In this document: positions 1 to 12,240 of the stretch, one piece after another | Position numbering within the stretch: position 1 is the stretch's first letter | Layout: each line of letters starts with the position of its first letter | Origin: Trachythela sp. YZ-2020 | Taxonomy: Eukaryota > Cnidaria > Anthozoa > Malacalcyonacea > Clavulariidae | Assembly: GCA_016169945.1 (NCBI GenBank) | Contig: JADLSH010000373.1 | Location: 1,674,001 to 1,738,000 of the forward strand | DNA length: 64,000 nt | Reading direction: 5' to 3' | The notes under the pieces: model-generated | Told to the model about the DNA's origin: nothing | The model's input: only the letters and a program-made list of their open reading frames with translations | Database searches by the model: none | Program-made: the position numbers and the translations under genes

Positions 1-216
1 TGAAGATGGGGGATGATAAACACAAGCAAGAATGACGCATGTCACACCTCTTGGTAGTCTGTTTGGTCTAGTGTGAACCCAAAGTACCTCAAAATTTGGA
101 TTTTCGAGCTCATCCAGGCGTATGCATTTTATGTCTTCTCTGATGTATATACAAACCCCTCCATGTAATCCAAATAAAAGGTCACGCCTTATCAGATTAA
201 AGTTCTCTTCATTCTT
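1..216. other. no gene seen
   Basis: No convincing coding sequence is visible before the LINE fragment at 217. The stretch could be an older part of the same element or unrelated flank. Confidence 0.4.
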
Positions 217-1098
217 ATGATTAATGATCTAAGAACTCCAGAGAGCGATTGTTGGATTGTTGAAGTTGTAAGCAAAGGCAACACAAGCACAATACAAAAC
301 TCTGTCGACGTCGTACAAAATTGGTCTATCATGAACAAGCTACAACTCCATGACTCCAAATGTAAAGAATTAAGGTTTGGTTTTACAAGATCTGGTCATG
401 CTTCACTACATGAGAATGTCGTAGTCTGCGGTAACCAACTTGAAGTTGTCACCCACGCTAAGATTCTTGGCCTGACTATTAGCAGTGACTTGAAATGGAA
501 TAAACATATTCTTAACACTATCAAGAAGGCGAACAAGCGGTTCTACTTGATTGTCCAACTTAAACGTGCAAAGGTTCCAACTGCAGATATTCTTAACTTT
601 TATTGTGCCTGCATTAGGCAAATTTTGGAATATTGTTGCCAAGTGTACCACTATGGATTACCATGCTATCTTTGTAACGCCATTGAACGGGTGCAAAAAC
701 GTGTTATGTCTATCATATACCCAAATTCAAGTTATGACGACAGCCTTGCTCTTAGTGGCATTTCTAAACTTAGTAGTAGACGTGAAGAAGCATGTATAAA
801 ACTTTTTAATAAAATAGTTAACATTCCTGATCACAAGTTGGCGTATCTCTTGCCCCCTAAACAGGAAACAAAGTATGATTTGAGACTGTGAACACAAATA
901 GATTGTTAAACTCTTTTTTCCTTCGGCGGTTAAAACTTTTAATATAGCTAACTGTAAATAGATTTAAATTGAGTTGATAAAGTCGTGTAAATATTCTCCA
1001 ATAATTGTATTTTAATCTATACGTTATGTATTTTGCACACAATTCAGCTCTGTAGCTGCAAAGTGTAATTTATTAATAAACTATTCTATTCTATTCTA
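217..1098 (+). mobile_element. 5'-truncated non-LTR retrotransposon (LINE), RT C-terminus and 3' tail
   Basis: An ORF of 224 codons (217-891) matches the end of a LINE reverse transcriptase: the post-palm segment (HAKILGLTISSDLKWNKHI), the thumb (RQILEYCCQVYHYGLP) and the 'IERVQKRVMSIIYP' motif. The palm with the catalytic YxDD lies upstream of the preserved part, so this is a dead 5' truncation of the usual ~900-1000-residue ORF2. After the stop, about 190 bp of 3' UTR lead to AATAAA and a pentanucleotide tail (ATTCT)n at about 1080-1098, typical of CR1/L2-like LINEs. The first ATG at 217 is probably internal to the original ORF. Family membership is inferred from motifs. Confidence 0.85.
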
Positions 1099-1782
1099 CA
1101 AGTATTTTATGGAATGCCAGCATACTTAAAGCAGAACTCTTGTAAGGGTCATGCAAAATACATGTACAATCGATTAAAAACCTATGTAATCAGGCAGAGA
1201 AATAAAGGCATGCGGCAGGGGGTAAATTTCCTTTTTGGAGCTATTAAGAGACTTAATCGCACTGAGCAATAAATTTTATTTACACCGTCTGAAGATCGGG
1301 TAAATTTTCACCATAAGCTGTTTTTCGAATGAGTATTATCCCGTATTACATAATTTTCTCTTATTGCATTATCCAGTTTTCATATATCCTCCATAGGTGT
1401 TTTCATTTCTTTTATCACCCAGTTGAAATTCATTTAATTTTCCATTATTAAATTATTTACCATTACCAGATTTAAACTGCATAAACCAATATTCATAATA
1501 AAAATTAAAATGAACTGCAATTTTTCCGTAATCAATCTGTTCCAACTTAAAAACCATATCAGGCATTAAAATAGTGTGTTTTTGACACACTTTGTGTCCT
1601 TGTAAAAGGCGAATGTGTACTTAAAAATAACAGACAAATATATATAATTTAAATTTGAGAATTTGAAATAGTTATTTGTTTTTAAGTATATAAAATGCTT
1701 CAATTTAAAATAATATAATCCAGAGTTTTCTGTCTGGCTGAACAAAATTCTGGAAGTCCCTGAGCCCGAGTGCCGACTTCCG
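1099..1782. other. no gene seen
   Basis: AT-rich sequence with no ORF I can support and no repeat I recognise. Confidence 0.4.
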
Positions 1783-1870
1783 GCACAGTATAGAGACGAC
1801 CAGCAGTAGGGCCACTCATTTGAAATTTTGTGTGGCCGCTCATTGCGCACTGGTCGTCTCTATACTGTGC
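1783..1870. repeat. perfect 21-bp inverted repeat (hairpin/MITE-like)
   Basis: The arm at 1783-1803 (starting GCACAGTATAGAGACGACC) is the exact reverse complement of 1850-1870, separated by 46 bp. Such a short palindromic unit resembles a very small MITE or the junction of two terminal repeats. No target duplication is obvious. Confidence 0.7.
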
Positions 1871-4297
1871 TTCAGGTATTGCAATGAGCCTGCTTTGTAA
1901 TTTCAGTGATTGTTTATTTCAAACAACACATGCAAGAACTTTGAGAGGTATGTGCTTTTGTTATTTAAATCTATAAATTTGTAATGCAAATCTAACCATC
2001 TTTGGCGCCCCTCACCCAAAACGGACGAAAATACCACCAATCAATCACCAATCGATTCAGCAAACACACCTGTTCTCGACTAAATCCAAACAAATCGCTA
2101 AATACATTGTTTTACAGATCTCCGTGAGTTTTAACACCTTTGTAATCTGATATTTATTATTATCGTAAACTAATTATATATTCAGTACCTTTGGTCGATT
2201 ATAACTTCTGTTTTAAAATCTGTGTGATCTTCGCTAATACACCGTTTTATAGAGCTTTAAAAACAGTACATACTGACCAACTTTCAAAGAAACACAAAAG
2301 TTATGGCGAAATTTGAAATGTAGCGTACGGGTCAAACCGGAATTTCAGACAAAAACAACCGGAAAAGGCCCAAACACAAACAAAGACTGTTGCTATGGTT
2401 TTTTAAGTGGCCGGAATGAATTCCCCAGGGTACAATACCCTATATAAGATATTTTTGTCGGGACTGAAGCGTGTGGGCAAACCATATATAGTCAAACTAC
2501 GACAAGCGCGTGCATGTTGGAAAATTCCCGATAAATAAAAAAAAATTCCAAATAAATATTCCTAAAAGCCGTATCGAACGCACGTTTTACAGCCTAAAGA
2601 AACAGATAAAAAGCTAAATTTCGACCATTAGGAGTCTTTCAAGATATTAAAGATATTAAAGATTGTTTGAGTTGAACTGAAGTATGACTGGAGGTATGTT
2701 TGGGACTAAACTTTTAGTATTTTTGATTCTGTAATGTTTAGTCGGCAAAATAGCCCACTGTTAAAAAGCTTATTTTGTAAGGATTCCAATGGTGTTAATT
2801 TCATTGCCAGGGGGTAATTATTTTGCAAAGGAGATCGTACTCAAAGTGCTCTTGCGAGAACATAATTAAAATGCGACCGACCAGAAAGAGTTAAAAAAAG
2901 TGAATCAATGAGGAAAGAGAATATGTATTTACACTTCAGCATGTATCTTTAATAGTTTGATGGCCAAAGGCCCCTGGAATTAAGAGTCGACTTTTTAAGA
3001 TGTTTGAGGGGGATATCTAAAAATTCAATAGGTTTCAATCAAATCTACACTCTATCCCGGGTGAGTTTTCAGTGACTTGTGCATCGTTTTAGTGTGAAAA
3101 ATAATTTTTCAAGAATAGAAACATTAGTATTTAGTAACTTATTAATGCCTATTTGAAAGTTTAATGCATATAGTATACTATAGTGACAGAATGACCACAT
3201 GTATAAAGCATGTACAGGACAGTACAGTGTTACATAGGAAATAACCAGGTTATGTCAAAGGTTATGTTTTCGATAATAAATTATCTACTAAAATTGTTTC
3301 GTATTGTATGTTAAACATAAATTTATTCTCATTTCTTTTTACAAGGCCAAGGCAAGAGGTTTAACACACCTACCTCCAATCCATTGCTACGTTAAAATGC
3401 TACAAATCAAATTTATATGCCAATAATGTTTATTATAGAGATAGAAATTTCTACCAAAAAAAACACAATAGCTGTGACCACAATGCGTACAGTATTTGCA
3501 TACATGAATCTAATTGTCTGAATTTTCTTTTTTCATATCTTGCACTGGTATGGCCCTGTAACAACCAGGGTTTTTTGGCACAACTTCTCATGACATGCAT
3601 TATAGTATTCGAATTAATTAGAAGACAAAAATTTGCATAGAGTTAAAAATTTGGAATAGTTTGAGATGGAAATAGTCTATAGTCCTCATTCCTAAAAAAA
3701 CGAAGAGATAAACAGTACTCTCAGGTAGCTTAATGCATGGGTCACATTTCAGCCAAGGCCAAAATATGAGTATACCAAGTTATGGGTGATTTTCGATGTG
3801 AAAATTTAGTTAATATAATGCCGTTATGATTTAATGCTATAGATTTCGACATGGAGAATTTTTTTCTGATTTTTATTTTATTTTTCCTCGTTTGCCTTCG
3901 GAGATATATAGTCTGAAATGTCAATAAACACTGGTCAAAATGAAATCCGTTTCTCTGGAACATAGAATCGATTTCCCCGACTGCAGGATTGGTTTAATGT
4001 GAAAGAAATGGTTCAGTATCATGTGACACGTTTCTTCTATTAATCAAGTGTCTGTCAGCGAACAATATATATTTATCTTCTGAATGTAAGCTACAGGTAA
4101 ATTGTGTATCATGAAACGTAAACTCTTGTATATCAACGTTATTTTTGATAACACAAGATGAGAGCATTGGCTTTACAAGCAGCGGTTTGGGAGCCTGGTC
4201 TACCTAACATTTCACTCTGATATTAAATCTAACAAAAATCCTTTCCACTGTAAAACATGTCAAAGAGGGTTGTATATCAGTAAACTATTATACTTAC
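1871..4297. other. long non-coding stretch
   Basis: About 2.4 kb without a supported gene. Short ORFs occur on both strands but show no domain. The next recognised exon of the DUF6589 gene ends at 4298; later exons of that gene, if present, were not recognised here. Confidence 0.4.
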
Positions 4298-7200
4298 AGA
4301 AAGAAACTTAAGTTCTGTATGCCAGTCCACGATCTCGCAGTGTAATCCTTCCAACCTTTCCTCAGAGGAGAAGCCATTTGACAAAGATAATATTACTGCT
4401 CGTTCAATTGTCAGCTGATCACCAACCACACCAGCTTCATGAAACACATTAACACTCTTGTCTGATGCATTCTGAGACCAGATATGAAAAGGCCATTATT
4501 ATCGTTATTTCACACCTTGTACACTCCCCCACACACTTTCTGCCCTGATTTTAAACTTTTCGCAAAGGAGAGTACTGGAGGTCATTTGGGGGGAGGGGGG
4601 CAGATATGGTCCCCTTGCTTGGCTGTGTCACTGCTGATCATCATCACAGCTTACAACATGTAGTACTGTTGGTGATCATGGTGATTGTCAGACATTTATA
4701 GGCTACAGGATAAAACTCCTAAATGTGCCCTTTCTCTTAACAGGGTGGTTATATGAAATTGTGAATTTATGTCAACAGTTGGAAAAACGAAGGCAGCATG
4801 TGGATCCTACCCCAGGAATCAGATATTGTAACCTTATGTTAACATTTTTATAGGCTACAGTAGCTTTACAATCGCAAAATATGATGATTTGTGTGGATAG
4901 ATATACTGTAATTACCATACCTTTTGGGATTTAATCCCAGTTTGTGCTGCATAGTTGTGTAGTATATGCATGTTCACCACATCTTCACAGAATTTAAGGT
5001 AAGGTATACATGAAACAAGAATCCTTTCAATAAGGGTAAGGTTGTCATGTCTTTGCATAACATGTTCAGAGGGTGAAGGGACAATTTTAGCATTTTCCAA
5101 CTCATTGATTTCACAAATAGGTCCGTCATCTGGAAGATGATTGCCTGAAACTCTATTTGGTATTCTGTTATAATTTACCGAGTGTAAATCTTTATTTTGA
5201 TTCTCTTCAGTCATTGTCCTAACTCTTTCAAAAATGTCAAAATTATCAATCACATACTTGCATCCAGGCGACAAATGTAATGTACTTTCCTTAGAAGTTT
5301 TGCTTGCCTTAATAAGGGAGCGCTCAGCAGTGGAATACACCACTTTACTTGATACTGATGTTACAATTTGTTCCAGTACCTCAACAACAATAGGATCAAA
5401 TTATTTCTCTTTAGATGCTTTCTTTCGTGTGAGTGTAAGTGACTCTTTCATCAACTTGTCACATTTGTTATTAAAATATGGTGCTGATACACCAATTTTC
5501 ATTGTTGAAAATAGATTACACAGTGCCTGAAAAGACCAATAAATAACAATTAAAAACAAATTTCCTGAACTTAAGGAATATTTACATGACTGTCGCAAAA
5601 TATTGATATTAAGAATTAAGAACATAATTATATGATGTTACATCACCACACACCGAATACTCAGGATTATAATTTCTGCTGCCAGAAAAAAATTGCAAAG
5701 GATGATAGTTTGTATACACACAAATCAAACCAATAAGAATCTAAATCTGTGACAGTTAACAATTGGAAAGCAACCTTTTGGGCATACTGTACCAGTACAC
5801 CCATCTGTCAGGAACGATTTCTGTTAGGTCTCTGCCTACAGTTAAATTAATTAGAGGCAATGGCAGTTTTGGTAACCGATTAACTGGCAGTACTCTACCA
5901 CTGACAAGTAAACTTGTCTGGCATTAGACAGAGTAAATACTAAAGCGGGCGCATCTGGACGCATTGTCAGCTAATGGTTAACTTTTAAGCTGGCCCTTAC
6001 AAACAAGCAAGTTCTCCTTGGCAATTTTATTTGCCCGTGTGTACAGCAAAAAATTGACATGTTTTCCTTGACAAGGAGCCTTGTTTAAAAAGCTAGTCAA
6101 ACCAGACAATAAGAAGTTGATCAAAAAAACTTGCTTGCCTTACACACAAACAAATAAACTTGTCAAGGAAAACGTGCTCATACTGTATGTATGGACCTTT
6201 ATTTAACAATTGCACCCCTTTTCAATCCAGGGGTGTATTACTTCAAAAATCCTCAGACACATCTGGAGACATCTTGCCTGACATTTTATGGCACATAAAA
6301 TAAATTCAGTCCTAAATAATAATATTCTAATGGATGGTAAACATACATGGAATCCATTGAACTTTATCAGCATCATCAGAACAAGCTGCACACACTGTTG
6401 ACCAATTTACACCTTTGCTTCAGAAGTATGGAGGCTGCTACAGCAACACTTGGAGTCCATTCAATTTGCTCCTTGCATTGCCTACCAGGAATTGCTATGG
6501 TCATTAACACCGAATACAACAAGGGTGCTTGTGTTTTCATTTCCACACAAATTCTCTTCAATGAAAATCGAATGTCATTAACACCACACTTCTAAATGAT
6601 GTCTTCTCTTTTTCCCTCGATGAAACAATGTTACAACACTCACCAGAGAGTTGCTTCAGCAAACATTTATATAGCTCAGACCTGATTTCCTTCACACATA
6701 AGGATGCGGAAGCAATTTCCTTCCATGTTCCTCTCAAGAGAGCACGACCAAGTGGTTCAATTTCTGGTTTCAGTTTACGACGTCTACTCTGGGATGGCGA
6801 TGACACTACAACCTACATAATGGAAAAGGTTTTTTGGATTACTATGCCATGTTGGATCCCAGTATTAATACAGCCATCATTGCATGCCCATGCCATGGAA
6901 GTATACTGTAGACACTGTATTTGATGATTTTGATCCAAACTATTAAATATTAGTTAACAACATTTTTTCATATATTAATATCCATTATAACAACAAAATC
7001 AAATCCACCAACAATCGGAAACGTATTATACATGAAATATATTCATAGCATACCTGTACACCATGTTCGAGAGATTCAGTCTGCCCTGCATTCGTAGCTA
7101 TCCTATTTGATGATGGACGAGATTTAATTGGAGTCGCGCCATTGGAATAAATGCATCTGTCTCTGATGTACAATCGTTATCATCACTCAATGCAAGGTAC

Positions 7201-7440
7201 TTCGATGGTGATGTGAAATCAACTTCATACGCTGCCTTCTGTCCAGAAGTTTCAGGCAATGCTTACATATCACGCTGTCTTGGGCGATAATACAGGCCAA
7301 GAATGCAGACTTCCACTCAACTGGAAGGTACTTATATAATCTTGATGCATTGTTGGCATTACGTCCACTCTTGTCAAATATAATACCTTGATCCTTTTTC
7401 TGTGTAATTCGAGCATCACATGCAAATCACTTTCAATATT
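4298..7440 (-). CDS. DUF6589-type gene, multi-exon, probably decayed
   Basis: Minus-strand pieces in family order. About 7430-7190: a segment with cysteine pairs (CDARIT..., ICKHC). About 7173-7070: a linker. About 6800-6200: 'WKEIASASLCVKEIRSELY' and the characteristic 'CKEQIEWTPSVAVAASILL'. About 5530-5400: 'LFSTMKIGVSAPYFNNKCDK'. About 5400-4921: 'YVIDNFDIFERVRTMTEENQ', 'NRVSGNHLPDDGPIC'. A final exon at 4471-4298 reads 'GVVGDQLTIERAV' and 'LHCEIVDWHTELKF'. The last exon has clean splice sites (acceptor CAG before 4471, donor GTAAGTA after 4298), and the 4921 exon ends at a GTATGG donor. A stop near 5400 and a frame change near 6390 suggest decay or unseen introns. These repetitive genes are of unknown function and common in cnidarian-like genomes. 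Divergent from the P2RX7_C gene. Confidence 0.65.
5860..6190. repeat. dispersed repeat inside an intron (related to ~13.1-13.5 kb)
   Basis: The segment contains GGCAGTACTCTACCACTGA at about 5887, found again at about 13470, and loosely inverted AAACTTGTCAAGGA/TCCTTGACAAGG-like blocks. It appears to be a non-autonomous repeat sitting in an intron of the DUF6589 gene. Boundaries are uncertain. Confidence 0.4.
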
Positions 7441-7487
7441 TGCGCAGACATATTGAATTTCAAAGACTTGTGTAATTTATGCGAACG

Positions 7488-7710
7488 TTAAAAAGGGAAC
7501 TCCAGCCCCAAGACAAGTTAGGTTTATATAAAAGATAATACCTTAAATAGATTGTTCCTGAAATATCTCGGCCTAATTCTTTATAGTAAAGGAGAAATTG
7601 TTCGTCAAAGTTCGCGATTGTTGCAAATTTCTACGTCATATTGTTCTTTCCCGTGCAGATGCGAATTTGGTCAGCGCCCTCTTTTCGACGTCATTGCGTG
7701 CTTCTGAGCT
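7488..7710. promoter_or_regulatory. bidirectional promoter region that is itself a repeated, TTAA-bounded sequence
   Basis: This lies between the divergent DUF6589 and P2RX7_C genes. From TTAA at 7488 it reads AGGGAACTCCAGCCCCAAG... and recurs in reverse orientation at 26985-27156 (ending at TTAA) and 14848-14905. Homology to 27.1 kb stops exactly at TTAA, suggesting an element end with a TTAA target, as in piggyBac or Kolobok families. It also supplies the unoccupied version of the site used by the 12-kb element (around 7645-7660). Confidence 0.6.
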
Positions 7711-7734
7711 GTTGTTGTTGTTCTCGTATTACAA

Positions 7735-8515
7735 GTGTTTTGTATAGAGTTCATTGTGAATGCCAATGTTTTAAGTTTGTCAAGCGATGATTCATCGGAT
7801 TCAAGAACTTCTAGTTCTTCAGGTGAGAGTTTAGACGAATTGCATAGGAATATTTTACAAGGGGGCGAAATCCTGGGCTATCAGTTTGAACCTAGACGAG
7901 ATTCCAACAGCAATAGTGGTGAATCAGCTGACATCAAAGGCGAACATAATATGTTGATTGACGAATCGTCTGTTCGTTTGGGTAACCTTGACTGGTAAAC
8001 ATCATAATTTATAGTTTCTATTGGCAAATTGAATTTTCTTGTTCTTAAATTGTATCATTCCCCACACAATCATTTGTTATTGTTAGGTGTTTATGCGAAC
8101 ATTATCAGATAATGGATAGGGAGGAAGAATGCGTCTGTTGCCATGAAATTGTACAGTTCGCTAATAAAAACGATGAGGTTAATCAATATGTAAAGCCAAC
8201 CATGCCATATGATTGTATAACAGATAATCCAGGTTTCCATACAGTCTGTTTAGATCAATGGGTTTTACAGGCTGCTTGGTTACAATATAAACAGGAGTAT
8301 GGAAGTAAAGCGTATGAAGGTCCTGATCACAAAATCTTTCGGCATGTTGTGTACCGCCAGTACAGGTTGTGTACCGATGGTGTTGGGAAGTTGTAGGGAA
8401 AGAAATACAAGTTGTTCTTCCATCATATGCTGTTAGCTGCATTCGAGCACACTTTGCACCCCCAGGTGATGAAGACGACTTCGAATTTGTTGGATTTCGT
8501 TTTGCTGATGAATAG
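7735..8515 (+). CDS. P2RX7_C (P2X7 intracellular) domain protein, two exons, one frameshift
   Basis: Exon 1 runs to 7994 (acidic and serine-rich, ending RLGNLDW); the intron is 7995-8086 (GT...TTAG); exon 2 starts at 8087 and rejoins in frame as 'DWCLCEHYQIM'. Exon 2 then gives the zinc-binding 'ECVCCHE', 'CITDNPGFHTVCLDQWVLQ', 'AWLQYKQEYG' and 'FRHVVYRQY'. These are hallmarks of the cysteine-rich domain found at the C-terminus of vertebrate P2X7 and as stand-alone invertebrate genes. A one-base shift at about 8356-8372 moves to the frame carrying 'RWCWEVVGKEIQVVLPSYAV', which ends at 8515. No in-frame ATG is evident at the start of exon 1 (position 7735 is GTG), so the true start may be lost or further upstream. 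There are no membrane segments, so it is not a channel. Function unknown. Confidence 0.8.
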
Positions 8516-8559
8516 CTCTATTGTTGCAGTGTGAGAATTTGAGGTATTTGACAGTGAAT

Positions 8560-9358
8560 TGAATTTTTTTGAATTGAATTTATTAATAAAAAACGCATTG
8601 CAATCAAAGATTGAATTGCACGATTTTACAATGATATTATACTATAAGATATATATATATATATATATTGCACTAATGTAATTTGTTCTATGAAAAGGAC
8701 TTAATTGCATATGGTATAAAACTATTCCTAAATCTTTCTGTTCTAGTTTTAATGAACGGTAAGCGTTCATTTCGCAGTTTATAATTGAAAGAGACTGTTA
8801 GAAGGCTTATTTATACGATTAAAATATTTACAGCATAAAAGTTATCTTCTTTCTTTCAGTTTCATTAAACCAGTAGTTTCACTATTTCCTGTGTATGAAT
8901 AGGACTGGCAAATAATTCGGAGGGCCCGTTTTTGTACAGTTTCCACTTTATCACAGAGGTATTCAGGAATACCAGAATGCCATATCGGGCATGCATACTC
9001 AAGTACAGGACCCATTTAGTTGCATATGATTTCTTTCAACCCACTCGATAGTTCTAGATAGCGCTGAATCAAGTTTAGATCTTGTGTTTTGCAGTACAAT
9101 TTCAAATAGAGTAGAATCATCCACATATTTAACTGTGTTCCTACAAGGTTTCATATCATTGATCATCACCAGGAACAACAGAGGACCAAGTTTGGTACCC
9201 TGTGGTACTCCCGCATGAACATTTACCCAATTGGAAGTACATTGATTTAGCTTGACACATTGTTGGCGGCCAGAGAGAAACGCAATGATCCAGTTAATCA
9301 ATACTGGATGGACATTCATGTATCTTAATTTGTCAATCAGCAAATTGACACCATTATT
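8560..9358 (-). pseudogene. LINE reverse-transcriptase fragment with internal deletion
   Basis: Minus-strand residues at 9343-9000 read 'LINWIIAFLSGRQQCVKLN', 'GVPQGTKLGPLLFLVMINDM' and 'KYVDDSTLF': RT palm with a YVDD active site. The frame then jumps, at about 9010, directly to the C-terminal thumb ('PVLEYACPIWHSGIPEYL', 'VQKRALRIIC'), so roughly 100 residues are missing. Downstream is AT-rich, including a (TA)n run at 8650-8668. The 5' side stops at about 9358, where the THAP-type transposon begins with TTAA. Not functional. Confidence 0.8.
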
Positions 9359-9360
9359 AA

Positions 9361-12067
9361 CATTAAAGGTGATGTAAAGTCCGGCGACGTCCGTTTGTTT
9401 ACATTTTAAACATGCTATATTTAAAAAATTATGATGTGTTCTGGTTCGCTATGCTTTAAATAAATACAGATTCGAGTTTCTGATTTAGAAAATGTTGAAT
9501 TTTAGTCGAAACAACGCGCAATTTGGGCATTGTTTACATCGCAGGACCCCCCATAGCACATGCACAGAATGGACGTTACATGGTCTTTATCAATAACTTC
9601 CAGTTCACCAAGACAACAGGTCTGTCACTGTTGTTTATGCTTTTCTATAACTTCCTGTTTTGGTGGCTTAGGTGTTGGTGCTATACATTTAGCTTGAACG
9701 GTTGGCTTATACCTAAATTTTTTGCCTTTCTTGCACAAAACCACATCATTCAGCATACCCTCTACATGGCTGTATGACTTTGGGGTCTTTATCTCTTTGG
9801 CCACCCAGTTCTTCCTCTGCTTGCCACAGGCAACCTTGTACCGTTTCTCGCCTTTATTTCGTCCCTTATTTACTTCTGCCTGGATTCTACCCACATTTGA
9901 ATTGTGATCCAAGATAGCTAGCTGAGTTCGCGCCACCATTCCATTATAACGAAAATGCTCACGTTTTGGTACATATTTTGTCATAACGGAATGGTAGGAC
10001 TCTAACTCACCAGTGTGATGGAACTCTGTGAGCTTTGATATATCTTTCAGTAGCTTCTTGTTTGTGATCACTCCCTCCAAAGCAACATGAGCAGGGGAAC
10101 CATTTTCAAGCCAAATAATTGTTTTTTGCTCTTTCGCACTGATTCTGGGGTGTCCACATTTTCTAACCAATCTAAATTCTTTAGAGGCCCTCCATCGGTG
10201 TTTACCGGTGATGTGGTGTAACAAAGATAGCCACCTCTCCCTTAGGATATCTGCATTCTTATCACATGTTGCAGCACAAAACCACAAATGATTAGACACA
10301 CTCTGAATCCATATGAGCAATTCTTCACAGCCCTTCTTTTTCGCCTTCTTTGTCAGCTTTTTTGTGACCGATTTACTCAAATGCCACACATCATATTGAT
10401 GTTCAATGTTTCAATAGTTCTTCCTCAGTCGCGCTAAATTGTGTTGTATGGCAGTCTGTTGCAAGGCATCGGATTGGAATTTTCTTCTTGATAATTGCCC
10501 AGGACTATCGCACCGCCCGTCACCACATACATCCACACTGCTGCTTTTCTTTAACTGTTTCACTATGGTTGTCTGGGTTGTTCTCCAAGTCTGTTGTACT
10601 ACTGGGAATAGAATAGTTTTCTGGGTATCATAGTAATGGGGGGAGCTAACAAATTGAATGTGTTGCTGCTAAATAGAATAGCTGCTGGAATTAGTAGGTT
10701 TTCCTGCTGTATCAGGTTGTGATTGCCAGGATACACAATGCCCATTCGTACAATTTGTAGTTATAGTAACCATACTTCCTTGATCGTTTTGGTTGTTGTA
10801 TCAATTGGACTACCACATTGTTGACAAATCTTAAACAGTTTATGTAGCTGACTTTCAAGAGAAGGATGTGCAGTACTGCTGGAATATTCATCATCTGTTT
10901 CAGACTCGTCATCAGAAGCTGAAGGACAATATGAAGAACAGCTGTCACTCAGACAGCTATCATTATCCGCTTCATTTGAAGATCCTTGGTTTGTTGATTC
11001 CACAGTTACCTCATTTTGGACATCACCACAATCAAGCAATTGTTCTTTAGAGACTGCTGTGCATAGTGTTGGACAAGGTTCCAAAATTTTTCTATTCCTA
11101 TCTGTTGAAGGATCATTATTTGTGCCCGAGGAGTAACTCTGATCTTCTAAATGAAGTAATTCATTGATATCATCAGGGTGTTTGCTAGTAGTTCCTTGTA
11201 CATGGAAATCTTCAGTTTGGGTTCCAATAGTCCTTAACATGGTAATCTGTTCAAAGTATGTCAGTTAGTTTGTCCAACATCATCATTTGAAGTGTCTATA
11301 TTTATATCTGCACAAGAACCACCCAGAACAAATTTGTCTTGTTCCAATGTTGTTGCAAACCTTGACAATGTTAACCAAAAAAAAATTGACTGCATGGCTA
11401 CAATTTAGCCTGTTAATTCACATATAAAATATTCACCCTATTAATTTACTCTGGTTCTGCTAAATTTCAACCAGTCCAGAAGTAAAGCTATTGAATTAAA
11501 AGTAAAAATTAGAATAGGACATGCTTCTTTGGCACTAACTGATAATCTTGTCAATGTTGCAAAACCTCCTTAGTTAGAATGAATATTGTGATGGAAGTAC
11601 TGGATGACGAATTTGTACATATTTGTTCTTTATACTATATTTACATTATTTAAAAGATTGTATTCTATGTAAACAAATATACAAGTAAATGGACTATCAG
11701 TATTCAGTACGTAAAACAACTAATCACCAAACCTTTCGTGCTCGATTTTGTATTTGCCTCACACTTGATGACCTTGTTTTCGTTTCGTTGCGCTTGGTTG
11801 GAAAAGTAAATATAGTTGGTACTGCCGATGGCTTTAGCATTTTACGTTTCTTGAGACCAGGAATTACTTGGGTAGCTGGTTCAAAACAATCTGGTATAAA
11901 ATGCGCACTGCAGACGTACGTATTCGCACGCTCACGAGGGTTCTCGCGACGTAAATTCTGCAGCCAAACACTTTTGAGTGGCCATATGGTAATCTATGAT
12001 AACTAATATCCGTTCCTTTGGTATTTCGACTGCCATTTGTGCACAAAGGCACGGTACAATGCGGCAT
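9361..12067 (-). pseudogene. THAP-domain DNA transposase (Kolobok-like), degenerate
   Basis: Minus strand. 12067-~11720 encodes a THAP zinc finger (starting MPHCTVPLCTNGSRNTKG, later a C-x2-H 'CAHF' in another frame, so one shift plus a stop). 11240-10640 holds 'GTQTE', an acidic serine-rich linker and a 'CQQCGSP' knuckle. Around 10590 is 'GDGRCDSPG', typical of the first catalytic aspartate region. The frame then passes over an apparent deletion to 'EHQYDVWHLSKSVTKKL', and 10389-9625 gives the conserved C-terminal half ('NHLWFCAATC', 'LLKDISKLTEFHHTGELESY', 'MVARTQLAILDHNSNVGR'). TTAA at 9361 followed by AGGTGATGTAAAGTCC may be an element end. THAP plus this DDE core plus TTAA fits Kolobok; the superfamily name is an inference. 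Confidence 0.7.
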
Positions 12068-12240
12068 TTTGGTTTTATTAAAGTGCTTATATACTGATTC
12101 GGATAGAACATAAAAAGTTAGTTAATAAGTTCTAGATTAGTTTTTGGCTTAGACTTTTAGTTTCGGAGATATACAGGCTCAAAGTCGCTATTTTGGAAAA
12201 AAAGTAGCGTATTCCGGGGGACTGGGTCCCAGGAACGTGT
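12068..12240. repeat. inverted partner of 14585-14790
   Basis: The sequence upstream of the THAP start (…CTAGATTAGTTTTTGGCTTA…) recurs reverse-complemented at about 14585-14790, with close identity over ~150 bp including the GGGTCCCAGGAAC / GGTTCCTGGGATCC flank. It may be a terminal or promoter segment of the same transposon family. Confidence 0.65.

Noticed and set aside
7735..8515. P2X receptor channel gene
   Set aside because: Only the cysteine-rich intracellular domain is present; no transmembrane or ATP-binding ectodomain sequence lies upstream.
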